Source: Aurantibacter aestuarii (GTDB lineage: Bacteria > Bacteroidota > Bacteroidia > Flavobacteriales > Flavobacteriaceae). From it: a stretch of 64,000 bases of DNA. The position numbers were made by a program, and so were the translations under genes. The stretch is taken from the NCBI RefSeq assembly GCF_003008425.1, contig NZ_PXOQ01000009.1, forward strand, positions 317,501-381,500, in the 5' to 3' direction. Below the pieces are notes generated by a model. It ran no database searches and had not been told where the DNA came from. It saw only the letters and a program-made list of their open reading frames with translations. Positions 1 to 9,249 of this stretch are shown here, piece by piece; positions within the stretch are counted from its first letter, which is position 1, and each line of letters starts with the position of its first letter.

Positions 1-117
1 ACAATGAATGCTCAAACTGTAGCCTTATTACAGCAAGCTGGTATAGATTTAGGAGGAATTCCAACTAATGTATCTATTACAAATACGCAAACTATTGATA
101 CTTATACAGTGAACTAA
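1..117 (+). CDS. 3' end of an unidentified protein (partial)
   Basis: An open frame enters from the left edge and ends at TAA 115-117. It encodes 38 residues rich in T, N, Q and I and finishing in DTYTVN. It abuts the stop codon of the convergent oxidoreductase gene at 118 with no spacer. The visible part has no recognisable motif, so no function is proposed. It could be the tail of a secreted or surface protein, but that is a guess from composition only. Confidence 0.55.
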   Translation, partial: TMNAQTVALLQQAGIDLGGIPTNVSITNTQTIDTYTVN

Positions 118-3036
118 TTACTTTAAAGCTTCTTTTAAAATACTTATAGGATGGAATGCAGTGCGCTGTGTTCCATCTTTTATTTGATGCCTACAGCTGG
201 TACCATTGGCAGCGATAATGACTTCTTTTTTTGCTTTTCTTACAGCCGGAAAAAGGGTTTGCTCTCCTATTTGCATACTAATAGAATAATGTTCTTTTTC
301 ATAACCAAAACTTCCTGCCATACCACAACAGCCCGAAGGAATTATAGTAACCTCGTAGTTTTTAGGTAAATTTAAAAGATGAAACGAATGTATCTGGCTG
401 CTTAAGGCTTTTTGATAGCAATGCCCATGAAATTTAATGGTTTTAGAATCTTGGGTAAATTGATTTGAATTTATATTTCCACAAGCAATTTCTTGAGCTA
501 AAAACTCTTCAATCATAAAAGTATGAGTGGCCAATTCTTTAGCTTCTTCTTTGTTAGTGGCTAATTTTAAATATTCATCTCTAAAAGTCAATATCGCTGA
601 GGGTTCTATACCGATTAAAGGTGCATTTGAATTTACTTTAGTTCGGTAAAGTGAAATGTTATAATCTGCACAAACTTTAGCTTCTTCTAAAAATCCTTTT
701 GAAATTAATGCTCTACCCGATTCGTCATTTTTTAATATGATAACCTGATAATTTAATCGAGTTAATAAATGTATAGCATCTTGCCCAATTTTTGAATCGT
801 AATAATTGGTAAACTCATCATTAAATAAATATATTTGCTTAATATATTTATCACTAACTAACTCATTTACTTTTATTTGATAATATTTATTTAAAGTTAT
901 ATTTGAATATAACGGCAAGCTTCTTTTAGAAGAAAATCTGAATGTTTTTTTTATAATATAACCAGTTATTGGAAAAGATAATAAGCTGTTAGACCACTTC
1001 GTAAACGCTTCTGCTTTTTTATTAAGTTTATAATTGTTTGCTAGTAATTTGGTTCTAAATGATGCACCATTTTCTTTTTTATATTGGTATTGAAATTCAG
1101 CTTTTAAAGCTGCTACATCTACACTACTTGGACATTCTGTAGCGCAAGCCTTACAACTTAAACACAAACTGAATACCTCTTTTAATTCATTATGGTTAAA
1201 CGGGTTCTTTTTTTCAGATTGGGTTAAAAAAGACCTAAGGGCATTTGCTCTTGCTCTAGTGGTATCTTTCTCGTCTCTTGTAGCGCGATAACTTGGGCAC
1301 ATCACACCGCCAAATACTTCAGATTTACGACAATCTCCAGACCCATTACATTTTTCAGCCTCTTTTAAAATGCCTTCAGAAGCAGAAAAGTCCATAAAAG
1401 TTTCTATTTCAAGTTCTTTTCGATCTGGAAGATATCGTAAATTTTCGGTTATAGGTAAAGCATCTACAATCTTGCCTGGATTAAAAATATGATGTGGATC
1501 AAAAACTGTTTTAATCTTTTTAATAACCTTGTAATTATGTTCTCCAAGCATTTCAGGAATGTATGATGCTCTTACAATCCCATCGCCATGCTCGCCACTA
1601 AAAGAGCCTCCATAACTTTTAACCAATTTTGCAACTGCACTTGTAATGGCTTCAAACCGTGCAACATCTTCAGATTTTTTTAAATTTAAAATCGGTCTTA
1701 AATGAATTTCACCTGCACCTGCATGAGCATAGTAAACAGGTTTTTGCTCAAATTGCTCCATTAGCTTGGAGAAATCTGAAATATAATTAGATAAATCATC
1801 TAAAGTAACCGCAGTATCTTCTATACAAGCAACCGCTTTGTAGTCTCCAATAATATTTCCTAACAAACCTAAACCAGCTTTTCTTAACTCATAAGCTTTA
1901 TTAACGTCTTCATGATACAGTATAGCATTGTGATAACTTTGCTTCACAACCATCTGATCATTTAGAAATATCTGTATCTGGTTATTTAATTCCAGTTCTG
2001 TTTCTGCTTTAAATTCACACATTAAAATAGCTACAGGATCTCCAGAAATAAATTTTCTGTTTTCTAATTGAGCTTTATTTCGTTTTGTGCAATCTAAAAT
2101 GGTTTTATCCATCATCTCGCACGAAAATAAATCGTGCACCATAGTATACTTAACCGTATCCATACAGTCGGAAATGCTGTTAAAATGTAAAGCTACCAAT
2201 GCTGTGTGTTCTGGCGGTAACTGGTCTAGCTTTAACGTAATTTGCGTAGTAAACGCTAAAGTACCTTCGCTTCCAACTAAAAGCTTGCACAAATTAAAGT
2301 CCTTATTACCACGATTAAAATAGCTGGTATATAATAGCTCGTCTAGTGCATAACCCGTGTTTCTTCGATGGATTTCAGGTTTTGGAAACTCTGTATCAAT
2401 TTGAGATTGTGTGTGCTTATCCTGAAGATTTTGCTGAATCTCTCTGTAAATTGCACCTTCCAATGTTTGCAGTGACGCTTTTTGTTCAAATTGCTCCTTA
2501 GTTAACTTTCTAAAACTCACTAAAGACGCATCACTTAATACCGTTTGTAATGACACTACCTTATCTCTGGTCACACCATATTTTATAGATGTTGTGCCTG
2601 ATGAATTGTTTCCTACCATACCACCTAACATACATCGGTTTGAGGTAGAGGTATTTGGACTAAAAAATAAACCGTGTGGTTTTAAAAACAAGTTTAATTC
2701 GTCTCTAACAACACCAGGCTGGACCGTTACGGTTTTATCTTGTTTATTAAAGTTTACAATTTTAGTAAAATGTTTAGAAATATCTACCACAATCCCAGAA
2801 CCCACACATTGTCCCGCTAAGGATGTTCCGGCTGCTCGAGGTATTAAACTTGTTTTATGTTGTGTCGCAAAAGCAATTAAAATTTGAATATCCTCAATGG
2901 ATTTTGGGCAAACTACAGCTAATGGTTTAATACTATAAACTGATGCGTCTGTAGCATAAATCTGAGTATGCAACTCGTCAAAATACACATCTCCTTTTAT
3001 TTTGTTTTTTAAAAGGTTTAAAGCTTTTTGCATCAT
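118..3036 (-). CDS. FAD-binding and (Fe-S)-binding oxidoreductase (D-2-hydroxyacid dehydrogenase type)
   Basis: This 972-residue fusion resembles E. coli YdiJ. An N-terminal FAD_binding_4 domain (about 37-230) contains RAAGTSLAGQ and GGMVGNNSSGT, the FAD-pyrophosphate region. A FAD-oxidase C domain follows (about 270-545) with the GEHGDGIVR signature. A ferredoxin-like segment carries CLSCKACATECP and an earlier C-x5-C...CP cluster. The C-terminal CCG domain has GHCYQKAL and PSGCCGMAGSFGYE. The family oxidises D-lactate, D-2-hydroxyglutarate or similar 2-hydroxyacids, passing electrons through Fe-S clusters to the respiratory chain. The substrate cannot be read from sequence. It is a single gene, convergent with its left neighbour and divergent from the barrel protein at 3169. 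Confidence 0.88.
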   Translation of the reverse strand: MMQKALNLLKNKIKGDVYFDELHTQIYATDASVYSIKPLAVVCPKSIEDIQILIAFATQHKTSLIPRAAGTSLAGQCVGSGIVVDISKHFTKIVNFNKQDKTVTVQPGVVRDELNLFLKPHGLFFSPNTSTSNRCMLGGMVGNNSSGTTSIKYGVTRDKVVSLQTVLSDASLVSFRKLTKEQFEQKASLQTLEGAIYREIQQNLQDKHTQSQIDTEFPKPEIHRRNTGYALDELLYTSYFNRGNKDFNLCKLLVGSEGTLAFTTQITLKLDQLPPEHTALVALHFNSISDCMDTVKYTMVHDLFSCEMMDKTILDCTKRNKAQLENRKFISGDPVAILMCEFKAETELELNNQIQIFLNDQMVVKQSYHNAILYHEDVNKAYELRKAGLGLLGNIIGDYKAVACIEDTAVTLDDLSNYISDFSKLMEQFEQKPVYYAHAGAGEIHLRPILNLKKSEDVARFEAITSAVAKLVKSYGGSFSGEHGDGIVRASYIPEMLGEHNYKVIKKIKTVFDPHHIFNPGKIVDALPITENLRYLPDRKELEIETFMDFSASEGILKEAEKCNGSGDCRKSEVFGGVMCPSYRATRDEKDTTRARANALRSFLTQSEKKNPFNHNELKEVFSLCLSCKACATECPSSVDVAALKAEFQYQYKKENGASFRTKLLANNYKLNKKAEAFTKWSNSLLSFPITGYIIKKTFRFSSKRSLPLYSNITLNKYYQIKVNELVSDKYIKQIYLFNDEFTNYYDSKIGQDAIHLLTRLNYQVIILKNDESGRALISKGFLEEAKVCADYNISLYRTKVNSNAPLIGIEPSAILTFRDEYLKLATNKEEAKELATHTFMIEEFLAQEIACGNINSNQFTQDSKTIKFHGHCYQKALSSQIHSFHLLNLPKNYEVTIIPSGCCGMAGSFGYEKEHYSISMQIGEQTLFPAVRKAKKEVIIAANGTSCRHQIKDGTQRTAFHPISILKEALK

Positions 3037-3115
3037 AAACTACAGTTATTCTAAAGATTTACTAATTTAATATATATAGGTAATATTAACACATTTTTAT
3101 GGTGACATTGTGATT

Positions 3116-3142
3116 TTGTTAAGACTAATGCACATAGATTTG
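3116..3142 (+). promoter_or_regulatory. Bacteroidota-type promoter of the outer-membrane barrel gene
   Basis: TTG at 3116-3118 and TAGATTTG at 3135-3142 match the Bacteroidota -33/-7 pattern (TTG, then TAnnTTTG) with a 16-nt spacer. The ATG at 3169 lies 26 nt downstream of the -7 box. This placement also argues against the upstream TTG at 3145 as the start codon. Confidence 0.55.
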
Positions 3143-3168
3143 TATTGAACAAAAAATCAATCGAAATT

Positions 3169-3666
3169 ATGAAAAAAATATTATTAACTGTAGCTATTGC
3201 TCTAGGAGGATTCGCTATGATGAATGCACAAGAAATTTCTAAAAACGCTATAGGGTTAAGACTAGGTGATAGTGATGGTTTTGGTGCTGAAGTGTCTTAC
3301 CAGAGAGCTGTAGGAGACGACAACCGTTTAGAATTTGATTTAGGTATTAGAGATGGGAAAAACTTTGATGGTTTTAGATTAACTGGACTTTACCAGTGGG
3401 TTTGGAATATCGATGGAGGATTTAACTGGTATGCCGGTGTTGGTGGTGGTGTTGCGTCGTACAGTTATGACAATGATTTTAATAACGGTCGCTTTAATGA
3501 TGATTATAACGAAACTTTTGTTTATGCAGCTGGAGATATTGGTATAGAATATAACTTTGATATTCCATTATTAATTTCTTTAGATGTACGCCCAGAGCTT
3601 GGTTTTGGAGACTTTAATGATGATTTAGATTTAGATATTGCTTTGGGTATAAGATACCAATTCTAA
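3169..3666 (+). CDS. Small outer-membrane beta-barrel protein
   Basis: The product has 165 residues. It starts with a clean signal peptide (MKKILLTVAIALGGFAMMNAQ, cleavage after AQ). The rest alternates short amphipathic strands with Gly/Asp/Asn turns and ends in GIRYQF, a terminal aromatic typical of outer-membrane barrels. ATG 3169 is chosen over TTG 3145, which would add eight charged residues before the signal peptide and sits on the promoter's transcribed leader. It resembles small porin-like OmpA/OmpW-fold proteins common in flavobacteria. No ligand or transport role can be read. A strong bidirectional terminator follows at 3710. Confidence 0.75.
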   Translation: MKKILLTVAIALGGFAMMNAQEISKNAIGLRLGDSDGFGAEVSYQRAVGDDNRLEFDLGIRDGKNFDGFRLTGLYQWVWNIDGGFNWYAGVGGGVASYSYDNDFNNGRFNDDYNETFVYAAGDIGIEYNFDIPLLISLDVRPELGFGDFNDDLDLDIALGIRYQF

Positions 3667-3709
3667 AAATATACTGTTTTAATGCCATAAAACAGTTGTT
3701 AAGTAAAAA

Positions 3710-3736
3710 GTCCGTTTTGAACATTTCAAAACGGAC
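3710..3736. terminator. Bidirectional Rho-independent terminator
   Basis: The 11-bp perfect stem GTCCGTTTTGA / TCAAAACGGAC (3710-3720, 3726-3736) has a 5-nt loop and is flanked by five A and five T. It therefore terminates the barrel gene on + and the DUF4130 gene on -. The minus gene's stop codon (3741-3743) lies in the T-tract. Confidence 0.9.
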
Positions 3737-3740
3737 TTTT

Positions 3741-4511
3741 TTATTGCTGCTTTTCACTAAGATATTTCCAATACCGTTTAGGTACATGTTGCGTGTGTAG
3801 TTTTAAGTTTTTACGTGAAGCAATAGTAACCGATTTAAAATAACTTTGCCATAATGTTTGAAATTCAATTTCTTCCAAAGCAAAAAAATCTGTGCTTGTT
3901 TTAAAAACATCTAGTTGATTATGAAACTCAAAATCCACCACAGAGACTTCTTTTAAATTGTAAGAGATACCGTAATGCCTTTTTACATCATAAATTAACC
4001 ATTCTTGGTCTGCATACCTTTTTTTAAAATGAGAACTTATTAGTGGAAGTACATTAAAATCTGGCTCGATACTGGCAAAATAGATATGATCCTTAGTTAA
4101 TCTAAACCGAACAAAAGCAGTCATTCTATGTCGCTCCCGACTTACTTTCTTTTTAATTTTAAGTAATTGACTGGTAATGGGATGAGCAACATCAAACTCA
4201 ATAGCTTTTCCTTGAAAAATAGCTATACAAAACTCTAAAATCAATTGGTCTGAATATTCTATCTCACTCAAAAAAACATGATACAACATTTGAGTTCCAT
4301 TTTTAGACAGCTTTTTACATAATCCATCCCATACTCTACTACTTTGCTCTAAGTCTGTTATTACAGTTTCAGCCTCTAAAAATAAATGCTCTTGGGCTGC
4401 AGTGCTTTTTGATAGTATTACGGTACTTAGCTTATATTCAAAAACCTTAAAGACAGCAGTTAATAAACCTTCAAAAGTTGCATCATAATAAAAATGTTTT
4501 GCTTCTAACAT
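3741..4511 (-). CDS. TIGR03915 family DNA metabolism protein (DUF4130)
   Basis: The product has 256 residues. The family is defined by its invariant pairing with the radical-SAM gene immediately upstream here (stop of that gene at 4512, start of this one at 4511, no spacer). The C-terminal half contains the DUF4130 core with FVRFRLTKDHIYFASIEPDFNVLP and a RYWKYLSEKQ tail. The N-terminal region EAKHFYYDATFEGLLTAVFKVFE is also typical. A role in DNA repair or modification has been proposed for the pair, but I know of no established reaction. The gene is co-transcribed with its partner and terminates at the hairpin at 3710. Confidence 0.82.
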   Translation of the reverse strand: MLEAKHFYYDATFEGLLTAVFKVFEYKLSTVILSKSTAAQEHLFLEAETVITDLEQSSRVWDGLCKKLSKNGTQMLYHVFLSEIEYSDQLILEFCIAIFQGKAIEFDVAHPITSQLLKIKKKVSRERHRMTAFVRFRLTKDHIYFASIEPDFNVLPLISSHFKKRYADQEWLIYDVKRHYGISYNLKEVSVVDFEFHNQLDVFKTSTDFFALEEIEFQTLWQSYFKSVTIASRKNLKLHTQHVPKRYWKYLSEKQQ

Positions 4512-5771
4512 TTAAAATAAACTTAATTGATTACTAAGCATGTTGGTGTACTTGCTTTTAGAATTTTGAAGAATTAGACCTTTTATTTTATCTGCTGTTA
4601 AATCTCTTTTTTCAAATTGATTTGAATTACAAACTATAAAATATTTTGCTCTATTATAAGCTATACCAATTTTCTTTAAATGTTCCCAGTTTAATAATCT
4701 ATACTGCCTAGCTTGAATAATTTTATGTACCGACTGCATGCCAACTCCAGGTATACGAGCCAACATACGTTTACTTGCTTTATTGACATCTATAGGAAAC
4801 TCATGCAAATTTCTTAAAGCCCAGCCTAACTTTGGGTCAATATCTAAATCTAAATTCTGGTGTAACGGATTCAAAATTTCATTGACATCAAATCCATAAA
4901 ACCTCATAAGCCAATCGGTTTGATATAACCTGTTTTCTCTTAACATAGGAACCTGAGATCCAATTTGAGGTAAACGGCTATCGTAACTAATAGGTACGTA
5001 ACCAGAATAATACACACGTTTCAAATTAAAATTTTTATAAAAATAATTTGAGGTTTGCATAATTTGAAAATCATTTTCTCCACTAGCCCCAATAATCATT
5101 TGAGTACTTTGACCTGCTGGCGCATAAATAGGAGTTGATTTAATTTGTTTCTTTTCGGATTTATATTGAATAATCTCATCCTTTACCTTTTGCATAGGTT
5201 TTATGAAGTCCGCTCTATTTTTATCGGGTGCTAAAAGCTTTAAACCATTTTCTGTAGGAATTTCAATATTGACACTCAATCTGTCTGCATAAAGTCCAGC
5301 TTCACGCATTAATTCATCTGAAGCTCCAGGAATAGATTTTAAGTGAATATATCCATTAAAATTATGTTCCAGACGTAGTTTTTTAGCGACTGCCACCAAA
5401 CGTTCCATAGTATAGTCTGCAGATTTAAAAATTCCTGAACTTAAAAATAATCCTTCAATATAATTTCTTCTGTAAAAATTCATGGTTAGATCCACAACTT
5501 CTTCAACTTTAAAAGCAGCTCGTTGCACATCGTTACTTTTTCGTGTAACACAATATGCACAGTCGAAAATACAGTAATTTGTAAGTAAAATTTTTAAAAG
5601 AGATACACATCTGCCGTCTTCGGTGTAACTATGGCAAATACCAGAGCTTGAAGCATCTCCCAAACCTTTAGATTTGTTTTGTCTATTGCTACCACTCGAC
5701 GAACAAGAAACGTCATACTTTGCTGCATCTGCAAGTATTTCTAATTTTTCCAAAGTTCTTTTAAATGTCAT
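4512..5771 (-). CDS. Putative DNA modification/repair radical SAM protein (TIGR03916)
   Basis: The product has 419 residues. The radical-SAM cluster motif CIFDCAYC (CxxxCxxC) lies near residue 70, followed by a TIM-barrel region. Near the C-terminus is a helix-hairpin-helix DNA-binding segment (FPIDVNKASKRMLARIPGVGMQSVHKII). The combination of radical SAM and HhH underlies the proposed action on DNA. The N-terminal segment is rich in Ser and Cys (YDVSCSSSGSNRQNKSKG), characteristic of the family. It is the first gene of a two-gene operon with the DUF4130 partner. The start at 5771 is an ATG facing an AT-rich leader. Confidence 0.85.
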   Translation of the reverse strand: MTFKRTLEKLEILADAAKYDVSCSSSGSNRQNKSKGLGDASSSGICHSYTEDGRCVSLLKILLTNYCIFDCAYCVTRKSNDVQRAAFKVEEVVDLTMNFYRRNYIEGLFLSSGIFKSADYTMERLVAVAKKLRLEHNFNGYIHLKSIPGASDELMREAGLYADRLSVNIEIPTENGLKLLAPDKNRADFIKPMQKVKDEIIQYKSEKKQIKSTPIYAPAGQSTQMIIGASGENDFQIMQTSNYFYKNFNLKRVYYSGYVPISYDSRLPQIGSQVPMLRENRLYQTDWLMRFYGFDVNEILNPLHQNLDLDIDPKLGWALRNLHEFPIDVNKASKRMLARIPGVGMQSVHKIIQARQYRLLNWEHLKKIGIAYNRAKYFIVCNSNQFEKRDLTADKIKGLILQNSKSKYTNMLSNQLSLF

Positions 5772-5919
5772 TTTTTATTTTAAAAATACCATTTCTTATG
5801 TAGAGTTTTTGACAACTTTGACCCTAATATTAACAGTTATGTTTTTATTTAAAAGTATTAACAAAAACTTAATTAAAACCTAAGCGCTAATTTTTATATT
5901 ATGCTTTAAAACTAACCAA

Positions 5920-6522
5920 ATGAAATGCTTAATCGCTTTTATTTTAATGAGCTTTACCTTTATGCATGCCCAACATACCATTCCTGAAATTATAGAAAAA
6001 GAAACTTTAAAAGCACTATCCTATTATCCTGAATTAAAAGACACTAAAATTGAGTTAAGATTTAAAAAAAACATTAAAAAATCGACTATGCAAGCAAGAC
6101 CAAGTTTTGCTAGTTTTTTTAGAAGCAGAAAAAATAGATCCTATCTTATATTAATTAGTGAAACCTTTAAAATTTCTGATACTACCTTTTTAACAAAAGA
6201 TATCCCAAGTGACATTTTAATTGGCTGGATTGGTCATGAATTAGGGCATATTATGGATTACCAGAATCGAGATAAATTAAATTTGATATGGTTTGGGATA
6301 AAGTATTTATTATCAGACAATCACATTGTAGAAGCAGAACGTGCGGCAGATGGTTTTGCCGTTAAGCATGGTATGGAAGATTATATATTAAAAACAAAAG
6401 ATTTCATACTAAACCATGCTAAAATAACACCGACCTATAAAGACCGGATTAAACGTTATTACCTTTCTCCTGAAGAAATTATGGAAATGGTTAAAGAGCG
6501 TGATGCTTTATTAGCTAATTAG
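5920..6522 (+). CDS. Secreted zincin-type metallopeptidase
   Basis: The product has 200 residues, beginning with a signal peptide (MKCLIAFILMSFTFMHAQ). A canonical zinc-binding HELGH lies at about residues 106-110 (IGWIGHELGHIMDY), and a downstream EAERAADGFAV supplies a plausible third glutamate ligand about 30 residues later, as in M48-like zincins. Its short length and lack of extra domains suggest a small periplasmic or exported peptidase; the substrate is unknown. The gene is divergent from the radical-SAM gene and overlaps the 3' end of the convergent GH3 gene by 8 nt. Confidence 0.7.
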   Translation: MKCLIAFILMSFTFMHAQHTIPEIIEKETLKALSYYPELKDTKIELRFKKNIKKSTMQARPSFASFFRSRKNRSYLILISETFKISDTTFLTKDIPSDILIGWIGHELGHIMDYQNRDKLNLIWFGIKYLLSDNHIVEAERAADGFAVKHGMEDYILKTKDFILNHAKITPTYKDRIKRYYLSPEEIMEMVKERDALLAN

Positions 6523-8047
6523 CTAATTTATTTACTAAAGCTTCAAAATCTCTAAACTTCTCTTCATTCATAACACGTTCCATTTTTACCTGTCCGCCTT
6601 TTTTCTTATTGGCAGCACTCCATTCATAAAAATAGTCGGCAGGAATTACTTTCACTTTCACACCTTTTAAGGCTTTACTTCGTGCTACCTTATAATTTTT
6701 ATTTGCTTCCTTTAAGTGATTATCAAGAGTCTCTGAAATTTCTTCTTGAGTTGCTCCGTTAAAGTCACTTCCTAAATACCAGAAATGATAAAACTCTCCG
6801 TCTTCTGCACGTTTAGCACATATAGTGTATTCTGAAATTGTTGTATTATAAGTTTCCTCTAAATCTTTTATAGCATCATCCATTTTATTAACAGACAATT
6901 GAGATCCTACGGTATTCAAAAAGAATTTAGTTCTTCCTGTAATTTTAATTTCCGCACGTTCTATATCTGTAAAAGCAATAGTATCTCCAATTATATAACG
7001 CCAAGCACCACTTACAGTGCTCATAATAAGCACATAATCCTGGTCTAATTCTACATTATCTAAAGTTAAGCATGGAGCATCTTGCTTTAAAGATCCATCT
7101 TCATTAATATATTCGGGTTTAAACGGAACAAATTCAAAATAAATACCATTCTCGGTATTCAATTGCATAGCATCGGTTTCTGGTCTAATTTGAGTAGCAA
7201 CATAACCTTCTGATGCCAAATACGTGTCTATAACAGTAATAGGATGACCTAAAAGTGCATTAAAACTTTTTTCGTAAGGTCCAAACGCTACACCGCCAGA
7301 AGTATACACCTGTAAATTAGGCCAAATCTCGTGAATATGATTAAGCTGATGTGTTTTTATTACCTCTTGAAGCATTAATTCAATCCAAGATGGAATTCCA
7401 CTTAAAGCCCCAATATCCCATTGTTTTGCATTCTTTGCAATTTCCTTTACACGCTCATCCCAATCATCAATTTTAGCAATCTCTTCACCTGGTTTGTAAT
7501 AACTTCTAAACCAAGTTGGGATATTACTGGCAGAAATTCCACTTATTTCACCTTCTAAATGATCATCTTTTTCTTGTAAATCGGTAGAGCTTCCCAACAT
7601 CATCATTTCTTTTTCAAAAAAATCGGCTGGTAAATCGAAATTATTTAAGGCAAATACCTGTTTAATTCCAGACTGTCTAATGGCTTCAATCATGTCATTA
7701 GTAACCGGAATTCGTTTACTTGTTTTACCAGTAGTTCCAGAGCTTAATGCATAATAATCAGGTTGACCTGGCCATGTTACATCTTCTTCTCCTTCATGAA
7801 ACTTATACCACCACTCATCATTAATTTTATTATAATCGAAATATGGTATTCTATTTGAAAATTCTTTAACTATTTGGTCGGATTCTAAAAGAGAATCAAA
7901 TTGATAATATTTACCAAACTGAGTATCTTTAGCTGTTTCCAAAAGCTTTACTAACATATCTTTTTGCGCTTCGATATGATTGACTTCTGGTGTAACTGCA
8001 TCTTTTAATAAAATCACACCTTTTATAATTGAACCTAAAATTGCCAT
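6515..8047 (-). CDS. GH3 auxin-responsive promoter family protein (acyl-adenylating)
   Basis: The product has 510 residues with a full-length GH3 fold of the ANL (acyl-adenylating) superfamily. The ATP-binding loop is visible as SSGTTGKTSKRIPVT near residue 105. YTSGGVAFGPYEKSF and TYLASEGYVATQIRP match the central adenylation motifs, and RTKFFLNTVGSQLSV the hinge region. In plants these enzymes conjugate amino acids to acyl hormones; the bacterial substrate is not established. This GH3 is unrelated to glycoside hydrolase family 3. It is a single gene, divergent from the 8191 gene. Confidence 0.85.
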   Translation of the reverse strand: MAILGSIIKGVILLKDAVTPEVNHIEAQKDMLVKLLETAKDTQFGKYYQFDSLLESDQIVKEFSNRIPYFDYNKINDEWWYKFHEGEEDVTWPGQPDYYALSSGTTGKTSKRIPVTNDMIEAIRQSGIKQVFALNNFDLPADFFEKEMMMLGSSTDLQEKDDHLEGEISGISASNIPTWFRSYYKPGEEIAKIDDWDERVKEIAKNAKQWDIGALSGIPSWIELMLQEVIKTHQLNHIHEIWPNLQVYTSGGVAFGPYEKSFNALLGHPITVIDTYLASEGYVATQIRPETDAMQLNTENGIYFEFVPFKPEYINEDGSLKQDAPCLTLDNVELDQDYVLIMSTVSGAWRYIIGDTIAFTDIERAEIKITGRTKFFLNTVGSQLSVNKMDDAIKDLEETYNTTISEYTICAKRAEDGEFYHFWYLGSDFNGATQEEISETLDNHLKEANKNYKVARSKALKGVKVKVIPADYFYEWSAANKKKGGQVKMERVMNEEKFRDFEALVNKLAN

Positions 8048-8190
8048 ATTTTGAATTTTAAAGTTGTAAATATGAGTATTTATCTCTTAAATAATTACTA
8101 ATCTACAACTAAACTTATCTTAATTTTTTAAGTAAACCTATTAAATACGCTATCTTTAACTCAGATAACTAAACTAACCAAACCATTACT

Positions 8191-9249
8191 ATGCTTAAAA
8201 AAATACTTAAAGTCATTGCATTTATTGCAATAACTTTAACTCTAATCCCCATTTTTGCTTTTGACTTTTGGTGGATCAGAATGTTCGATTTTCCTCACGT
8301 ACAACTTACCGTTATTACCTTACTGGCTATATTAATCTATTATATAAAGTTCAGCTTTAAATCTTACGGAGACTTAGCTATAATCAGTATATTAATTACC
8401 TGTTTTGCTTTTCAAGTCTATAAGGTACGAATGTTCATGCCATTTTACGAAAGTGAAGTAAAATCTGAAAAGCTTACTGACACATCAAAATCTATTAGTT
8501 TTTTAACTTCTAATGTATTGCAGTCTAATGATAATTATGATTTATTAAAAAACGTAATAGATTCTACAGATGCAGATATTATGCTTTTTACCGAAGTCAA
8601 TGAAAAATGGAGTAACTATATTAAAAAACAGCTTAGAGGTTCTCATGCCTATATGATAGGTGTTCCTTTAGATAATACTTATGGGATGTTATTATGTTCC
8701 AAAAATGAATTAATTAATCCAGAAATTAAATATTTAGTTGGAGATAGTATTCCATCGATACACACCAAAATAAAATTAGATAATCAACAACTTATTCAAT
8801 TTTATGGATTACATCCCACTCCACCAATGCCACAACACAATCCTAAATCTACACAGCGAGATGCGGAATTTATGATTATTGCCGATTTAAAACGCAATAA
8901 CAGACTTCCTGTGCTAGTTTTGGGGGATTTTAATGATGTTCCTTGGTCTGGAACTATGAAACTTTTTAAAGCGTATAGTGAATTGTTAGATCCAAGAATT
9001 GGAAGAGGTTTTTATAATACCTTTAGTACAAAAAGTAAATTATTAAGATGGCCACTTGATCATATCTTTGTAAGTGAAGAGTTTAGACTTATTGAATATA
9101 AAAATTGTACGTCTATAAAATCAGATCATTTTCCTTTATATTCTAAACTGGTGTTTAGTCCAGAAAATGCTCACGAGCAAAAACCAAAACAAGCTTCTAA
9201 AAGCATCATTGAACGTGCCCAAAAACAAATTGAAAAATTAAAAAATTAA
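8191..9249 (+). CDS. Membrane-anchored endonuclease/exonuclease/phosphatase family protein
   Basis: The product has 352 residues. Three N-terminal hydrophobic segments (about 7-29, 35-53, 62-80) precede an EEP domain (about 98-315). Catalytic signatures are FTEVNEKW (metal-binding Glu), GLHPTPP, VLGDFNDVPWSG, WPLDHIFVSEEF and the terminal SDHFPLYSKL His. This architecture is common in Bacteroidota and implies an extracytoplasmic phosphodiesterase on lipid or nucleotide substrates; it need not be a DNase. The tail is Lys/Gln-rich. The last 4 nt overlap the convergent bshA stop. Confidence 0.82.
   Translation: MLKKILKVIAFIAITLTLIPIFAFDFWWIRMFDFPHVQLTVITLLAILIYYIKFSFKSYGDLAIISILITCFAFQVYKVRMFMPFYESEVKSEKLTDTSKSISFLTSNVLQSNDNYDLLKNVIDSTDADIMLFTEVNEKWSNYIKKQLRGSHAYMIGVPLDNTYGMLLCSKNELINPEIKYLVGDSIPSIHTKIKLDNQQLIQFYGLHPTPPMPQHNPKSTQRDAEFMIIADLKRNNRLPVLVLGDFNDVPWSGTMKLFKAYSELLDPRIGRGFYNTFSTKSKLLRWPLDHIFVSEEFRLIEYKNCTSIKSDHFPLYSKLVFSPENAHEQKPKQASKSIIERAQKQIEKLKN

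Noticed and set aside
3145-3168. TTG start for the barrel protein
   Set aside because: It would add charged residues ahead of a complete signal peptide that begins at ATG 3169.
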